Shown here: in pieces, positions 12,060 through 22,502 of the stretch
Numbering within the stretch: position 1 is the stretch's first letter
Layout: every line of letters starts with the position of its first letter
Source of the DNA: Nemophila menziesii
Taxonomy: Eukaryota; Streptophyta; Magnoliopsida; Boraginales; Hydrophyllaceae
Length of the DNA stretch: 64,000 nucleotides
Direction: 5' to 3'
Assembly: GCA_029959085.1 (NCBI GenBank)
Contig: JARWIR010000010.1
Coordinates: forward strand, 30,558,731-30,622,730
Translations under genes and position numbers: made by a program
The notes under the pieces: model-generated
The model's database searches: none
Told to the model about the DNA's origin: nothing
What the model saw: the letters and a program-made list of their open reading frames with translations, nothing else

Positions 12060-12200
12060 TTCAAGATCACATGTTCCACTGTTTCATCTTCTAAATTACA
12101 TCATTCACACACCGGTATTTTTTTCCAAATTCTTTCTTGTGGGTATTGCATTTTTGCAAGCTTTCCAAGTAAAAATTATGGCCTTTGTAGGTATATTCGC
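12060..12200 (-). pseudogene. LINE-A zf-RVT zinc finger
   Basis: Minus-strand reading gives FTWKACKNAIPTRKNL followed by a broken Cys/His cluster ending EHVILKCSIC. This is the zinc-binding module between reverse transcriptase and RNase H, aligned with LINE-B at about 52590-52720. Confidence 0.65.
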
Positions 12201-12817
12201 GCTCTAAATCGTTTTCAATAGACTGTTTTTTGTATTCGTCACTGATGTAGATCTCTGAGGCTCTCCAAACACCATTTTATCTGAGATAACCTTATATCTT
12301 GTTTTCGTCGTGTAATCACATTCCTTGAGAAAGGCCAGAAGAATGTATATTTTCTTCAATTTGTAGTATCTTCTTTCTTGTGATTACCGGTATTAAAGAA
12401 CTTGGAAAAATCTCATCCAATATCTATGTATTCCGCTCGGTCTTATTTTGGTTCCATAATTCAAAAATTTCCGTATAATTGTAATTTTGTGGTTTTTCTA
12501 ATTTCCATTCAGTATCCAACTATGTGTCGTTCTAAATATCAATACTTTTACCATACCCTATTTGATAAATTATATACTATTAAATAAATCTCTACCTTCT
12601 ATAAGGCTCGCCCACGACCAAGTTTTGTTTTTTCTTAATTTAAAATCCATAAAGTTATATTTCAAAAAGCAAATACGTTTAAGTACTCTTGCCGCCAGTG
12701 TATTTGGGTTTTGTAATAGTCTACATGCTTGTCCAACAAGTAAGGTTGTATTCATTTTCTTAAAATTTCAAAATCCAATCCCGCAAAGTAATTTCCCAAT
12801 CGTTATTTTTTCCCATG

Positions 12818-14260
12818 TCACCCATTGAATTTGATTTCTTCCCCTAAATTCAACCAGATTCTAGAAATAGCTGAAATGAATTCATTACAAAATGTAACTG
12901 AGAAAGCATAAATTGACATATCGTACACTGGAATGGCTTGTTGAATAGCTTTGATTAGAACCTCCTTTCCTCCTTCCAATAGTAGTTGTGCTTTCCAATC
13001 CTCTGTTTTCTGAAAGATCTTCTCCACGATCTATTCTAAATACTCCATCCGTTTCAAATTTTTTTTCCACTTACTAAAATTGTTGTTTCAAAATGTTTGT
13101 CTACTTAGTATTTCAAGATACTTTTTTTCCATTATTTCCATTATAATCCTATAAAATATGAAAATTTATATTTCCAATACACATTTAAGATATCAAGACA
13201 CTTTATGAAGGGTAATTTTGTAATAGGGATTGTAATTATTATATTTCTTAATAGGTGTGAAAAGTTAAGTGGACAAATATTTTGAAACTAAAGGAGTGCT
13301 GTACTTTTAATCTTTTATGACAGAGGGGTATTCCCAGATATTTTCCTGGATTGTCTTTTTCGTTAATTTAAAGTTTTCTACAAATATCATATGTAGTATT
13401 ATTGGTGTGTCACGGCTAAAATAAATAGACGGTTTATTAAAATTGATACACTGACCTGATCCAGAACATTAAATGTTGATGCACTGTTGAAAGACACTTA
13501 TATCTTTTTCATTGATTGATATTAAAAAGAGAGCATCATTCGCAAACAGTGGATACAAAACGACCAGACAATCCCTCGTAATTTGAATACCATTAATAAT
13601 TTTATCATAGACCATGTCCTCAATCAGTTCTATAAGAGCTTCCGCCATGAGAAAAAATAGAATAAGAAATAGAAGGTATCCTTGTCTAAGTCCTCTCTGT
13701 GGTTTGAATTTTTGCATCCTATCCCCATTAAGGTTATTTGAAAAGAAATCGATGATATACAGTTTAATCCAATTGATCAAATCTTTTGATAAAATCCATA
13801 TTTTTGAAGAATAATGATTAAAAAGTTCCATCGTATATGATCATATGTTTTTTCTATTTTCAACTTGACAACTGCCATATGTTTTGGATTTTTCTTTTTT
13901 CTTTTCATAAAGAAAGAAATCTACTGTGCTATTAAAATGTTATTCTCAACCGCTCGTCCTTTGATGAAGGCTGATTAAGTCGGCGAAACTATTTCGTTCA
14001 TATATTCATGTAATCTATTAACTAATAATTTTGCAATAATCTTATATCCAAAATTGACATATGAAATGGGCATGTAGTTTCCCACATATTCCTGAATTTC
14101 TCCTTGATTAACGTAATCACTGTATCATTCATAGTTTCTAAGGATGTATTATTTTCAAATAAATCTTGAACCATTAAAAATACATCTCATTTAATGATAT
14201 CCCATTATTATTGATAAAATTTACCATTTAATCTGTTGGGTGCTTTGGCTGGTGACATAT
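12818..14260 (-). pseudogene. LINE-A reverse transcriptase, fragmented
   Basis: Pieces in order: SAFIKGRAVENNILIA near 13980-13930; FKPQRGLRQG and the catalytic box as LFANDALF within 13831-13469; and DWKAQLLLEGGKEVLIKAI at 13027-12818. The active-site box is FAND where FADD is expected, and there are stops between pieces, so it is inactive. A Stowaway-like MITE interrupts it at 13043-13297. Confidence 0.8.
13043..13297. mobile_element. Stowaway-like MITE inside LINE-A
   Basis: Starts CTCCATCCGTTTCAAA and ends TTTGAAACTAAAGGAG, the classic Stowaway (Tc1/mariner) terminal repeats. It is flanked by TA at 13041-13042 and TG at 13298-13299, read as a decayed TA duplication. 255 bp, AT-rich, no coding capacity. 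Confidence 0.75.
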
Positions 14261-14706
14261 CAAAAACCACTTTTTGTACTTCTTCCGTTGGTTGGTGGTT
14301 TTGTTAGCTCCTCATTCATTTGAGGTTTCACTTTCCTTCGTACTCCTTCTGCTGATATTATCATATCTTGATATTTGTTTTCTGGAAACAGATGCTTATA
14401 ATAATTTTGGAAACAGTTTCGAGCATCTGGTAGTTCTTTCTTCCATTCCCCATATTTGTCTTTGATACGTTTGACCCTGTTTTCGTTTTTTCTCGGGATT
14501 GTAGACATGTGAAATATCTTTATGATTTTGTCTCCACATTTTATCGATATTTTCCTTGACCTATCCGCCCAATATTTCTCTTCATTTTTATAAGCCACCT
14601 TGATTTTCTCTCTTATATCTCTTTCTTCTTGTTGAGTTTTCTCTGTGGGCTCCACGTTAGACAAGCATACCAATCTATCCTTTAGTTTTTCGTATTTGTT
14701 TCTCAT
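14260..14706 (-). pseudogene. LINE-A linker between endonuclease and reverse transcriptase
   Basis: A 148-codon open piece with the typical linker features: a charged helical region, then YWADRSRKISIKCGDK and IKIFHMSTIPRKNENRV (normally the 'KFFH..T..RR..N.I' block), then the RT thumb-side start with PDARNCFQNYYKHLF. It is the longest surviving open stretch of LINE-A. Confidence 0.7.
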
Positions 14707-15059
14707 AATTTTTAAAGTTCTCCTACTCTATTGTTTTAGACAACTGGTAGTTATATCTCGCTTATCCACAACCTTTGGCAATGAAACCTGATTCCCCGGT
14801 TCACATCAAGCTCTCTTAATTACTTTATAGCAGTGTTCATGTTCAACCCAAAAAAATTCAAATTTGAAATATGTTTGTCCTTGTCTTATAGATGGATCAT
14901 ATTATAGGATTAGGGGAGAGTGATCCGTTCCAATAGCCGGTGGTACATATATATATATATATGTGTATTCAGGAACCTGTCGAGTTTATTATCTTGTCTC
15001 CAATTAGTCTAAGTTAAAAAGCATCTGTATGATTGAATTTCAGCTAAACCATTGCTAGA

Positions 15060-15260
15060 AACAAAATAATTAAATTATGTGATATGTTTTCGAATGGGCG
15101 GTGTGTTACGATATTGTTCCTTAGCATTTAAAATATCATTAAAATCACCAATTAAAACACATGATCCATTCGTGTAGGATTTCCAATTAGATATTTCATA
15201 CCATAATTTAAGGCGATCATCAAAATAATTTAGAGCATGAACAAAATCATATAATACAAA
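15060..15260 (-). pseudogene. LINE-A endonuclease fragment
   Basis: Minus-strand frame gives RLKLWYEISNWK and CVLIGDFNDILNAKEQY. GDFN is the conserved Asp/Asn site of APE-like LINE endonucleases. It aligns with LINE-B IIGDFNEILNTTEKQ at about 48270. Sequence between here and 16470 is too decayed to read reliably. Confidence 0.7.
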
Positions 15261-16473
15261 AAATCATTATTATTAATACGGACGGTAACATGAAAATGCT
15301 TGAGAAAATAACATCAAGACTACTGACAATTTCCAAATTAACATAATTCCCCCGGAATGACAAGCACTACCAACAGGGTCTCTTACAAAATGATTAGCAT
15401 ATCTTAAGGTTTTTAAAACATCAAAAAAGTCCTTAAGACACATCATCATCTTAAAAAACTCTCAATATTGGTCTTAAAATTTACAAGCACGGATTTAATA
15501 CTGGACATTGTCAAGGATGCTTGCATACCTTGGCAATCCCGGATACAAGTAGTCATCCCTGGTTGGCAACCGGATTTATTGGATGGCCGCTACCCCTCTT
15601 ATTCTTATTGATACCTCCCTCACTCTTACAACCAAACCTATTCCTACCCTTGTTATGACCATCAACCTCACCTTTTTCACTAGAAGACTCTCCACTAGTC
15701 GGCTCGTAGTCTTCATCGTTTCCGCTATATACATTCAGCATGCCCGCTTCCTCAGGATCTTCTCACTTCCTAGCACGAGAGAAGGGGTCTCAGAGGCCAA
15801 TCAAACGATGCAATTGGTAGTTTACATGCGTTGCTGGTACTCATTCCTAGGCTTGGAGGGAAGGAATCTCTCCTTGCAAAGATTACACACAGGAAGTTCT
15901 TTCAACCAATCTTCCCTTGTTCTCTGTTTAGTGTAGAGAATTCCTGCTTCCTCAGGATCTTCTTGCTAGACGTAATCTAAACTGGAGCTCCCTCATTTAT
16001 GAAATTAACTAAGTCAGTATATGAAAGATCCAACCAACCCTCACTATTATCGGTGTCATCACTTAAAGTCTCTTCATCCGTACCTTCAATCATTTTTTCC
16101 TCAATTCGCAATCCTTTCACTTTGAACATTTTCCCCTTAGTTTTCCTTTGTTTGCTTTGCTATCATCTTCAAACTATTTCATATAATCCATTCTTAATTA
16201 AGAGAACCTCCTTATCTAAACCTTGAATAAATTTCTTATTTTTGCCCTCCATCTCATTAATATTCACCACCTTGACAATATACTTATCTTCTCCAACCTT
16301 TTGATTTGAAATAAGATTGTTTGGTATTTGATTAGTAGCTAAATAACCAATATTAGAGTCCAGATTGCATTACCCACACCAGGTATAATCACCTCGGTCC
16401 ATAAAATCCTTAATTCCTCCAACATAACAAGCATAGCTAGCTGTCTTCTTCTCCAAATTTAGTTGTTAGCTTC

Positions 16474-17092
16474 CTAAATAATCTCATTAAGAACTCTAGT
16501 ACCATGAAAATTGGCTCTATCAAGGCTATCAAACCTTTGGTCTCTGTTAGCGTTCATAGCCCTATTCCTCGTTTCGCCTGAAGTATCACCCACAAAAGTA
16601 CCTCCCATAGCACCGTGGGTACCTTTCTCCCATGGACTAAGGTTCCCTGGATCTTCTGGAGGGTCATCTCTTCTATGTTTCTTCCTATGCACCACCGAGT
16701 TGAACCCTTTCTAGTCTTTCCTCCTAATACCTAAAAAAGGCTACTCTACTGAAATCTTAATGGTATTTTCACTGCTCCAAATAACTTTGCACAGCTCGTT
16801 GGGATCATCAAGATCTCTACCAGCTGGCTTTTTGCAATCTCCCATCCAATGACTAAGCTTCCCACACCTATAGCAAAAACTCCAATTTGCTCATACCTAA
16901 AAGTGACCCATCCTACTTCATCAGGAGATAAACTCCAGGTAAAGGGTATCTATGTTGAATCTTATTCTAAACCTTAAGATCTTCACTATAGTGATCTCAT
17001 CATCGGGGAAATCTGCTTCTTCAAACTCTATGAAACTTTTCGCTAGTGTTTCAATAGTGCCTAGTGTCTACTGCATGTAGGTCAGACCATTC
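16474..17092 (-). pseudogene. LINE-A ORF1 (gag-like), C-terminal part
   Basis: From 17092 downward the minus strand reads TLAKSFIEFEEADFPDDEI then IVKILRFRIRFNID, matching the end of the DUF4283 domain in LINE-B (IEAVDLPS, IKILRFRVKFNTK). A CCHC zinc knuckle follows near 16880 (CYRCGKLSHWMGDC). The Copia element interrupts the domain at 17093; its N-terminal part lies at 22018-22330. Confidence 0.75.
17088..17092. repeat. Target-site duplication, left copy (CATTC)
   Basis: CATTC immediately before the left LTR matches CATTC at 22018-22022 after the right LTR: a perfect 5-bp duplication that fixes both ends of the Copia insertion. Confidence 0.95.
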
Positions 17093-17442
17093 TGTTGGAA
17101 TACAGCTAATGAACTAGACAAAAAGGAGCTGGAGCAAATTATACAAAGAAGTAAATGCAGGGACTAAAGTGAAATAAACAAGATCATGAAAGAATATACA
17201 GCTGGAGTTAGTTACAAGTTGTTAGATCAAACTGTTAGACAAATTAGCTTATGTGAATTGTATATATAGTGTGTGTATGTATGTAATCAAAACTCTCTAG
17301 TTCAACTGAAAATATTCTCGCTTTTCTCTCTCTCTCTCTCTTCTTCTACTATCTTCTTCTTCTTCTTCTTCTTCTTCTGCTATCTTTCTTTTACTCCATT
17401 GAAGGTTCTTCAATGGCTTCTTAAGCTTCTCAAATCTTGTCA
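17093..17442 (+). repeat. Copia 5' LTR
   Basis: 350 bp, TGTTGGAAT...CTTGTCA. It contains a TATATATAG promoter-like site near 17262 and CT/CTT runs at 17323-17378 that are longer than in the right LTR. Confidence 0.95.
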
Positions 17443-17452
17443 TGGTATCAGA
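17443..17452 (+). other. Copia primer-binding site
   Basis: TGGTATCAGA directly follows the LTR and complements the 3' end of initiator-Met tRNA, the usual primer for plant Copia elements. The match is lost after ten bases. Confidence 0.85.
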
Positions 17453-17507
17453 AGTGATCTCGTTTTAATTCCGCACCTACTTCTCATCTAAACTCAATCC
17501 TTTACTC

Positions 17508-20500
17508 ATGGCGACAAAACTTTCTATCACAGAAGACTTCTCAAGCCCTTACTACCTCCATCCTAGTGAAAACACCGGCGTCTCTCTTGTTTCCGACGTT
17601 CTCACCGGCGAAAACTACCTCTCTTGGAAACGAGCCATTGAAATTGCATTATCAGTTAAAAACAAACTCGGCTTTATCAATGGTGAGCTTCCTCAACCTC
17701 CTTTAACTAATTTACCTCTCCTTACGGCGTGGAATAGAGCAAACAATCTTGTTCTAGCTTGGTTATTAAACTCGATCTCTAAAGAAATTCGATCTAGTCT
17801 ACTATATGTTAACTCAGCTTATGAACTTTTTAATGAAATCAAAACGCGTTTTAACAAAAGCAATGGCACTCAAGCTTATCATCTTGAAAAAGCTTTGAGT
17901 TCAATTTCGCAAAACTCTAACTCTGTTTCTGAATATTTTGCCAAATTCAAGTCATTGTGGGATGAATATACACAGTGTAGACCTATGCCAAGCTGCACTT
18001 GTGGTCATATGAACAATTGCACTTGTAGATTATTCGAAACTTTAATTCAAAGACAACAAAACGACTTCATAATCAAGTTTTTAATTGGCTTGAATGACTC
18101 ATATGCTATAGTACGCAGTCAAATTCTCCTCATGGATCCTTTACCTAGTGTTAATTCTGTGTTTGCTATGATCAATCAAGAAGAAAGTCAAAGAGCCTTA
18201 ACTAATACATCAACTGATTCCTCAGCTCATGCTTTTTACACTAAGAACTTACACAAATCAAACAGCTATTTTGAGAGGAAGAAGATGATGTGTACTCATT
18301 GTGGTTACACAGGACACACAATTGATACATGCTTTCAGATTCATGGTTATCCAGTTGGTTGGGATGGACCAAAAGGAAGGCGTTTCATTATGAATAACAA
18401 CTCTAAACCACAAAATGTGAAGGCTCACTGTGTTGATACTCAAGATTCTCCTGAAACTGACTTTAAACCTCTCAATTCTTATGATTTCTCACCTGAAGAA
18501 ATAAGCAAACTTATTGCTCTAGCTAACTCATCTACGGATCAATCTCACACTCAAGCAGCTGTTCATCAAGTCTCTACACAAGAAGGTAACTCAAGCAAAG
18601 CCTCTTGGATTCTTGATACAGGTGCAACTGATCACCTTATATACTCTTGCTCTCTATATACTACTAATGTTACTTGTATTACTACTCCCGTTAAACTTCC
18701 TAATGGTGAGATTATTAATGCTACACACAAGGGTAGTGTATGGATAAATAATGCCATTACTCTACACAATGTGCTATGTGTGCCTATATTCAAATACAAC
18801 TTACTATCTATATCAAAACTGACTAAAGATTCAAACATTTCAATTGTCTTCTTCCCTTCTCATTGTATTCTCCAGGAACAAACAACTCAGAAGATGATTG
18901 GGATTTCTTATGAACAAAGAGGACTTTACTACATTCATTCTGCTACTCTTACCCCTTCACCTCAGGCTTGCTTAGCAAAAACAAATGAAGATTTTGATGT
19001 TTGGCACTCAAGATTAGGCCACCCCTCAAAAGCTAAGTTAGCTGCTCTTAAACACATAGACTCTTCTATTTCATTTCTTCCATCAAATATCTGTAGCTCA
19101 TGTCACTATGCTAAACAAAAGAAGCTTGTATTTCCCATTTCTCAAACTCATAGCTCTAGTTGTTTTGAGTTAATACATTGTGATATTTGGGGACCTTTTA
19201 ATCAAGTTTCTTACTCGGGACATAGTTACTTTTTGAATATAGTGGATGATTTTTCAAGATGTACATGGATATACCTAATGTGTGCTAAGTCTGAAGTCAG
19301 AACTCATCTCATATCTTTCTACAACTTGATCAAAACTCAGTTTGATGTATGTATTAAGTCAATAAGATCAGATAATGGTCCTGAGTTCCTATTACCTGAA
19401 TTTTATTCTCAACATGGAATTGTGCATCAATTGAGCTGTGTTGAAACACCACAACAAAATGGCTTGGTGGAAAGAAAACACCAACATCTATTAACCACAG
19501 CGAGAGCTTTAATGTTTCAGTCTAACTTACCCCTTCAATTTTGGAGTGAATCTGTGCTTACTGCTGCACATTTAATAAATAGATTGCCTACTCCTTTGCT
19601 CAACAATCTAACTCCATACCAAATGTTATACAACAAGCCTCCATCTCTCAAACACTTAAGAGTCTTTGGCTCATTATGTTATGCCTCAACTCTACAAAAC
19701 CATAGAACAAAATTTGACTATAGGGCTACCAAATGCATTTTTCTGAGCTACCCTATAGGCACAAAAGGATACAAACTCCTTGACTTAGATTCTTACAAGG
19801 TGTTTACTTCAAGAAATGTAATATTTCATGAGTCTATATTTCCTTTTGTATCAAACACACCACCTACACAAATTCATACTCTTCTGTTCCCACCTTCCCC
19901 TACTCCAATACTTGATACATCTCTACCTACTCACAATACACCTCAACCAAACACAACAACTTATTTAACTCAAACCTCAAGACCTCTTAGAACAAGAAAT
20001 CCACCTTCTTACCTTAATGATTATATCTGCCATTCAACATCTTGTTGTACATCTAACCAACTTTACCCTATTCAAGACTTTATTGGTACAGCTAACCTTT
20101 CTCTCTCATATACATCCTTCATCTCTTCCATAACTTCAACCTCAGAACCTAAATCTTATAAAGAAGCCTCCACATCCATTGAATGGATGAATGCTATTCA
20201 AAAAGAATTAACTGCTTTACAAAACAATAACACATGGACAATTGTTTCTAATTCCCCAAACATTAATCCCATTGGCTCAAAATGGGTGTTTAAGCTGAAA
20301 TATAATGCAGATGGTACTTTAGAAAGGCACAAAGCAAGGTTAGTTGCCAAGGGTTACAATCAACAAGAAGGGTTAGATTTCTTTGACACTTTCTCTCCTG
20401 TGGCTAAACTTGTGTCTATAAGGTTAATTCTGGCTTTAGCCTCACTTAATCACTGGCATTTGCACCAATTAGATGTAAATAATGCATTTTTACATGGTGA

Positions 20501-21758
20501 TTTACATGAGGATGTATATATGACACTACCTCAAGGTCTTGATGCACCACCTAACTCGGTTTGCAAGCTGAATAAAAGTCTATATGGCTTAAAACAAGCT
20601 TCTCGCCAATGGTTTGCTAAACTCTCATCTGCATTGCTTGACTATGGTTTTGCACACTCAGACAGTGATTATAGTTTGTTCATAAAGCGAGGATCAACTT
20701 TTTTCATTGTTATCCTTGTATATGTGGATGATATTATACTTACAAGTAACTCAATTCAAGAAATTCTAAAGCTTAAACGCTTTCTAAATGACAAGTTCAC
20801 TATAAAAGACTTGGGAGAACTAAAAAATTTCTTAGGAATTGAAGTTGCTCGATCATCTAATGGTATAACCATTTGTCAACGCAAATTTGCCCTTGATATA
20901 CTTATGGAGTGTGGATTATTAGGTTCAAAACCTTGTCACTTTCCAATGGAGTCCACATTAAAGCTCAAAAATGATGAAACTGAGCTCCTTGAGAAACCAT
21001 CTTCTTATAGGCGTCTAATTGGAAGATTATTATACTTGACGATTACTCGTCCCGACATTGCATACTCTGTAAATTGCCTTAGTCAATTCTTGGCTAAACC
21101 TTCAACAAACCACTGGAATGCAGCTCAACGAGTCCTACGTTATATTAAACTTACACCTGGTCAAGGTTTGTTTCTTTCTAGCTCTTCTGAAATAAAGCTA
21201 AAGGCGTTTTGTGACAGTGATTGGGCTGGTTGTGTGGATACACGAAGAAGTATTACTGGTTTTTGTGTGTTCCTTGGTGATTCACTTATTTCGTGGAAGA
21301 GCAAAAAGCAAACGACTATCAGTAAATCATCTGCAGAAGCCGAATATAGAGCCTTAGCTGCTACTACCTGTGAATTACAATGGCTTGTATTTGCTCTCAA
21401 TGACTATGGTATACTTCATGAATCACCCACTCTCATTTTTTCTGACAGCAAATCCGCCATAGCCATGGCTACCAATCCAATACAACATGAGAAAACTAAG
21501 CATGTTGATATTGATTGTAAAATCACTCGTGAAAAATTGCAAGCTGGTTTGATCAAATTGTTCTACATTCCATCTTCACTACAACTTGCTGATATTTTCA
21601 CCAAACCACTTGGATCAATCCCATTTCATAATATTCTCTCCAAGCTGAACACTCACAATATTCATGTTCCGCTTGTGGGGGGCTGCTGGAATGCAGCTAA
21701 TGAACTAGACAAAAAGGAGTTGGAGCAAATTATACAAAGAAGTAAATGCAGGGAATAA
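17508..21758 (+). CDS. Copia Gag-Pol polyprotein, intact
   Basis: 1416 codons without a stop. Order with approximate residues: N-terminal Copia gag (LTGENYLSWKRAIEIAL, ~35-50), gag core to ~230, CCHC knuckle CTHCGYTGHTIDTC (~262-275), aspartic protease ILDTGATDHL (~368), GAG-pre-integrase VWHSRLGHPS (~497), integrase with CDIWGPF (~557), VDDFSR (~578) and SDNGPEF (~621), reverse transcriptase from WVFKLKYNADG (~924) with catalytic YVDD (~1073), RNase H CDSDWAGC (~1234) and SKSSAEAEYRAL (~1272). The motif residues I checked are present, so the protein could be functional. Oddity: the frame passes the purine tract and takes its last ~24 codons from the 3' LTR. The start is the first ATG after the primer site. 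Confidence 0.95.
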   Translation: MATKLSITEDFSSPYYLHPSENTGVSLVSDVLTGENYLSWKRAIEIALSVKNKLGFINGELPQPPLTNLPLLTAWNRANNLVLAWLLNSISKEIRSSLLYVNSAYELFNEIKTRFNKSNGTQAYHLEKALSSISQNSNSVSEYFAKFKSLWDEYTQCRPMPSCTCGHMNNCTCRLFETLIQRQQNDFIIKFLIGLNDSYAIVRSQILLMDPLPSVNSVFAMINQEESQRALTNTSTDSSAHAFYTKNLHKSNSYFERKKMMCTHCGYTGHTIDTCFQIHGYPVGWDGPKGRRFIMNNNSKPQNVKAHCVDTQDSPETDFKPLNSYDFSPEEISKLIALANSSTDQSHTQAAVHQVSTQEGNSSKASWILDTGATDHLIYSCSLYTTNVTCITTPVKLPNGEIINATHKGSVWINNAITLHNVLCVPIFKYNLLSISKLTKDSNISIVFFPSHCILQEQTTQKMIGISYEQRGLYYIHSATLTPSPQACLAKTNEDFDVWHSRLGHPSKAKLAALKHIDSSISFLPSNICSSCHYAKQKKLVFPISQTHSSSCFELIHCDIWGPFNQVSYSGHSYFLNIVDDFSRCTWIYLMCAKSEVRTHLISFYNLIKTQFDVCIKSIRSDNGPEFLLPEFYSQHGIVHQLSCVETPQQNGLVERKHQHLLTTARALMFQSNLPLQFWSESVLTAAHLINRLPTPLLNNLTPYQMLYNKPPSLKHLRVFGSLCYASTLQNHRTKFDYRATKCIFLSYPIGTKGYKLLDLDSYKVFTSRNVIFHESIFPFVSNTPPTQIHTLLFPPSPTPILDTSLPTHNTPQPNTTTYLTQTSRPLRTRNPPSYLNDYICHSTSCCTSNQLYPIQDFIGTANLSLSYTSFISSITSTSEPKSYKEASTSIEWMNAIQKELTALQNNNTWTIVSNSPNINPIGSKWVFKLKYNADGTLERHKARLVAKGYNQQEGLDFFDTFSPVAKLVSIRLILALASLNHWHLHQLDVNNAFLHGDLHEDVYMTLPQGLDAPPNSVCKLNKSLYGLKQASRQWFAKLSSALLDYGFAHSDSDYSLFIKRGSTFFIVILVYVDDIILTSNSIQEILKLKRFLNDKFTIKDLGELKNFLGIEVARSSNGITICQRKFALDILMECGLLGSKPCHFPMESTLKLKNDETELLEKPSSYRRLIGRLLYLTITRPDIAYSVNCLSQFLAKPSTNHWNAAQRVLRYIKLTPGQGLFLSSSSEIKLKAFCDSDWAGCVDTRRSITGFCVFLGDSLISWKSKKQTTISKSSAEAEYRALAATTCELQWLVFALNDYGILHESPTLIFSDSKSAIAMATNPIQHEKTKHVDIDCKITREKLQAGLIKLFYIPSSLQLADIFTKPLGSIPFHNILSKLNTHNIHVPLVGGCWNAANELDKKELEQIIQRSKCRE
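21675..21682 (+). other. Copia polypurine tract
   Basis: TGGGGGGC-type G-run immediately before the right LTR at 21684. It is short, but in the correct place to prime plus-strand synthesis. Confidence 0.6.
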
Positions 21759-22017
21759 AGTGAAATAAACAAGATCATGAAAGAATCTACCGCTGGAGTT
21801 AGTTACAAGTTGTTAGATCAAACTGTTAGACAAATTAGCTTATGTGAATTGTATATATAGTGTGTGTATGTATGTAATCAAAACTCTCTAGTTCAACAGA
21901 AAATATTCTCGCTTTTCTCTCTCTCTCTTCTTCTACTATCTTCTTCTTCTTCTGCTATCTTTCTTTTACTCCATTGAAGGTTCTTCAATGGCTTCTTAAG
22001 CTTCTCAAATCTTGTCA
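21684..22017 (+). repeat. Copia 3' LTR
   Basis: 334 bp, TGCTGGAAT...CTTGTCA. It is 16 bp shorter than the left LTR because of fewer CT and CTT units. Followed by the right CATTC target duplication at 22018-22022. Confidence 0.95.
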
Positions 22018-22330
22018 CATTCAATTCACGCTGAAAAATACTCAAGGGTTACATCTTGAAATCGTAACAACTCATACCACTTATTAAATTTAAAGCTCAC
22101 ATGCAATCCAAAGAAAATTGAAGGACGCGTATTCCACTCTCTATTAAACTCATCAACCTCATTGATCCCATCTCAAGCTTAAACATATTTTGTAACCATT
22201 TATATTTGGTGTCTTGTACTCTTGTTGTTTATTACAATTTCATTTTAATAAAAGTAAAAGTGAGTTCGGTAAATTTTGTGGTGACTTCGTAAGTTACGTG
22301 TCCTAGACTATAACCATACTTGCTTTGCCC
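22018..22330 (-). pseudogene. LINE-A ORF1 (gag-like), N-terminal part
   Basis: Minus-strand reading gives TRPSIFFGLHVSFKFNKW and QDVTLEYFSA, with a stop and frame changes. It aligns with LINE-B MRPSIFQKMHLSM and STDYSSIWVQIRG of DUF4283. It continues on the far side of the Copia element at 17092, which confirms insertion into an existing LINE. Confidence 0.65.
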
Positions 22331-22440
22331 AAGTTTACACCACATGTTAAATCACCAATCCATGTACTTTTATGATTAAACGACCGACACCTCAAAATTA
22401 TGACAGAATCATGGATAGAAAGAGACAGAAACTAAACATA

Positions 22441-22502
22441 TCAAAACAAAACCATGTAGCTAGAGAAAAAAACTATAAATGTCAAAACAAAACCATGTAG
22501 CT
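22441..22502 (+). repeat. 21-bp direct repeat over the UGT copy 2 start
   Basis: The 21 bases at 22441-22461 are repeated exactly at 22482-22502, 41 bp later. The second copy is codons 2-8 of the glycosyltransferase (SKQNHVA); the first is in the leader, where its frame is closed by the TAG at 22462. No similar leader duplication is seen in the other two gene copies. Confidence 0.9.

Larger units (their letters stand above)
17093..22017 (+). mobile_element. Complete Ty1/Copia retrotransposon, young
   Basis: 4925-bp element with LTRs at 17093-17442 and 21684-22017, initiator-Met tRNA primer-binding site at 17443, one uninterrupted gag-pol frame, a short purine-rich tract before the right LTR and a perfect 5-bp target duplication. 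By eye the LTRs differ by about seven substitutions in ~320 aligned bases plus length changes in CT and CTT runs. At a commonly used plant rate of ~1.3e-8 per site per year this is under about one million years. It sits in the ORF1 of LINE-A, with its right end 461 bp upstream of UGT copy 2 in the same orientation. Confidence 0.95.
11220..22330 (-). mobile_element. LINE-A: L1-type retrotransposon with RNase H, split by Copia
   Basis: A minus-strand plant LINE-1 reads in order from high to low coordinate: ORF1 (22330-22018 and 17092-16474), endonuclease (~15260-15060), linker (14706-14260), reverse transcriptase (~14260-12818), zinc finger (~12200-12060) and RNase H (11881-11281). All parts contain stops or frameshifts. 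Removing the Copia insertion and one 5-bp duplication restores collinearity with LINE-B at 46-53.5 kb, which shares the same domain order and recognisable protein similarity. The net length is about 6.2 kb. Confidence 0.8.
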
